From assembly GCA_023954595.1 (NCBI GenBank), contig JAGSHJ010000220.1, forward strand, positions 1 through 5,341: a stretch of 5,341 bases of DNA. The letters are read 5' to 3'. Position numbers and translations under genes: made by a program. Below, in pieces: positions 4,588 to 5,341 of this stretch (positions are counted from its first letter, which is position 1; each line of letters begins with the position of its first letter). The stretch is from Bacteriovoracaceae bacterium (GTDB lineage: Bacteria; Bdellovibrionota; Bacteriovoracia; Bacteriovoracales; Bacteriovoracaceae). The notes beneath the pieces were generated by a model. It saw only the letters and a program-made list of their open reading frames with translations. It was not told where the DNA came from and ran no database searches.

Positions 4588-5341
4588 ATGGAAATACAAA
4601 CTCAAGAAGAAAAAGCACTAAGAAATGAACTACAAGAAAGGTTCATGGCAAAATCCTCTCTATTAAAAGAGACGGACCAAAAGTTTTTGGACTTGGAAGA
4701 TGACCAAGAAAGAGCATTGGGACAGGGCTTTTACCGCTTAGGAAAAGTTTTCTACGATAAGGCAGATTTAGATACTGCTGAAGATTACTTTTTAAGAGCA
4801 TTGGATAAAACAATTTATCCTAAAGATGCATTTGCTATGTTCAAGTGCTACGGATTTCTAATAAGAATCTACTCTGAAAACGAAAGAGAAAAAGACGCAG
4901 ACCGATTCATTGCCCTGGCCTATGAGCTAGCGGAAAGGTTTGGCCGTGACTTAGGTACATTGAGTGCTGAATACTTCTATAATGTTGGAATGGTCTACAC
5001 TTACAAAGGTGAGTTTGATAAAGCACTTGAAAACTTTAAGCTTGCGTATCAAAAGGCTCAGACTGAAAATGAGCCAGAGCTAATTGCAAAGTCACTATAT
5101 TCAGTTGCAACAGCTTCTTATCACTTAAAAATGCACAAAGAGACTTTAGGTTACCTTTCACAACTTAGTGAATTATTGAATATCCTTCGTAAAGGTTATT
5201 TGAAGGGTAGTATGCACCTACTTTATGGAAACCTTCATAAAGATATGGGTAATTTCTCTGAATCTCTTAAAAACTTTGATTTGGGAATTCAGCACCTTCA
5301 ACAGAAGAATTGTTGGAACCTATATGGATACATTCTTTTAG
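4588..5341 (+). CDS. TPR-repeat protein, N-terminal 251 codons (runs off the right edge)
   Basis: From ATG 4588 an uninterrupted frame continues to the end of the window. The start has AAGGAAG (4578-4584) three bases upstream. The protein opens with a charged helical stretch (1-40), then shows about five tetratricopeptide-like helical hairpins at roughly 42-75, 81-117, 125-158, 165-198 and 205-238. The clearest are YRLGKVFYDKADLDTAEDYF (49-68), with the G/Y...A...A-x-x-x-F/Y pattern, YNVGMVYTYKGEFDKALENF (131-150) and LLYGNLHKDMGNFSESLKNF (211-230). TPR arrays bind partner proteins or peptides. There is no signal peptide or membrane helix at the N-terminus, so this end is cytoplasmic. Such arrays often precede a GGDEF, kinase or DNA-binding output domain in bacterial regulators. 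The C-terminus is outside the window, so no function should be assigned. It is transcribed divergently from thrS. Confidence 0.85.
   Translation, partial: MEIQTQEEKALRNELQERFMAKSSLLKETDQKFLDLEDDQERALGQGFYRLGKVFYDKADLDTAEDYFLRALDKTIYPKDAFAMFKCYGFLIRIYSENEREKDADRFIALAYELAERFGRDLGTLSAEYFYNVGMVYTYKGEFDKALENFKLAYQKAQTENEPELIAKSLYSVATASYHLKMHKETLGYLSQLSELLNILRKGYLKGSMHLLYGNLHKDMGNFSESLKNFDLGIQHLQQKNCWNLYGYILL

Overview
The window is an AT-rich bacterial chromosomal segment. It carries a convergently read set of five minus-strand genes and, at the right edge, one divergent plus-strand gene that runs off the end. No phage, insertion sequence, CRISPR, tRNA or rRNA signal is visible. Gene content and style suggest a free-living or predatory Gram-negative of the Bdellovibrionota (Bacteriovorax/Halobacteriovorax type). 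The clues are low GC, a ThrRS without its TGS domain, a degenerate HD-GYP protein and a Vibrio/Shewanella-like Ddl. This assignment is inferred from memory of such genomes and was not tested.

Layout on the minus strand, in order of transcription from about 4325 down to 1. A leader with a possible 13-codon ORF and a 9-bp inverted repeat precedes thrS (threonyl-tRNA synthetase, ATG at 4226). ddl (D-alanine--D-alanine ligase) overlaps the thrS stop by one base as TAATG. A degenerate HD-GYP protein follows 20 bases later, with an extended -10 motif placed so that its mRNA could start at the ATG. Next comes a 110-base gap with a small hairpin and T-run. After it is a 75-residue protein resembling the ExoX C-terminal domain, behind a strong Shine-Dalgarno. 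Last is the first 40 codons of crcB (fluoride channel), beginning three bases after the small gene's stop.

The divergent intergenic region (4227-4587, 361 bases) has no credible long gene. It does hold the thrS leader, a perfect 18-bp palindrome and an excess of TTACA/TGTAA half-sites. To its right a TPR-repeat protein starts at 4588 on the plus strand and is cut by the window end after 251 codons.

Functionally, thrS and ddl are housekeeping genes (tRNA charging, peptidoglycan precursor synthesis) that appear co-transcribed. The HD-GYP protein may be expressed both with them and from its own promoter. The small gene and crcB form a separate short unit. The most interesting signals are the thrS leader (tandem Thr codons beside two mutually exclusive hairpins) and the HD-GYP protein that has lost its HD histidine and the whole GYP motif.
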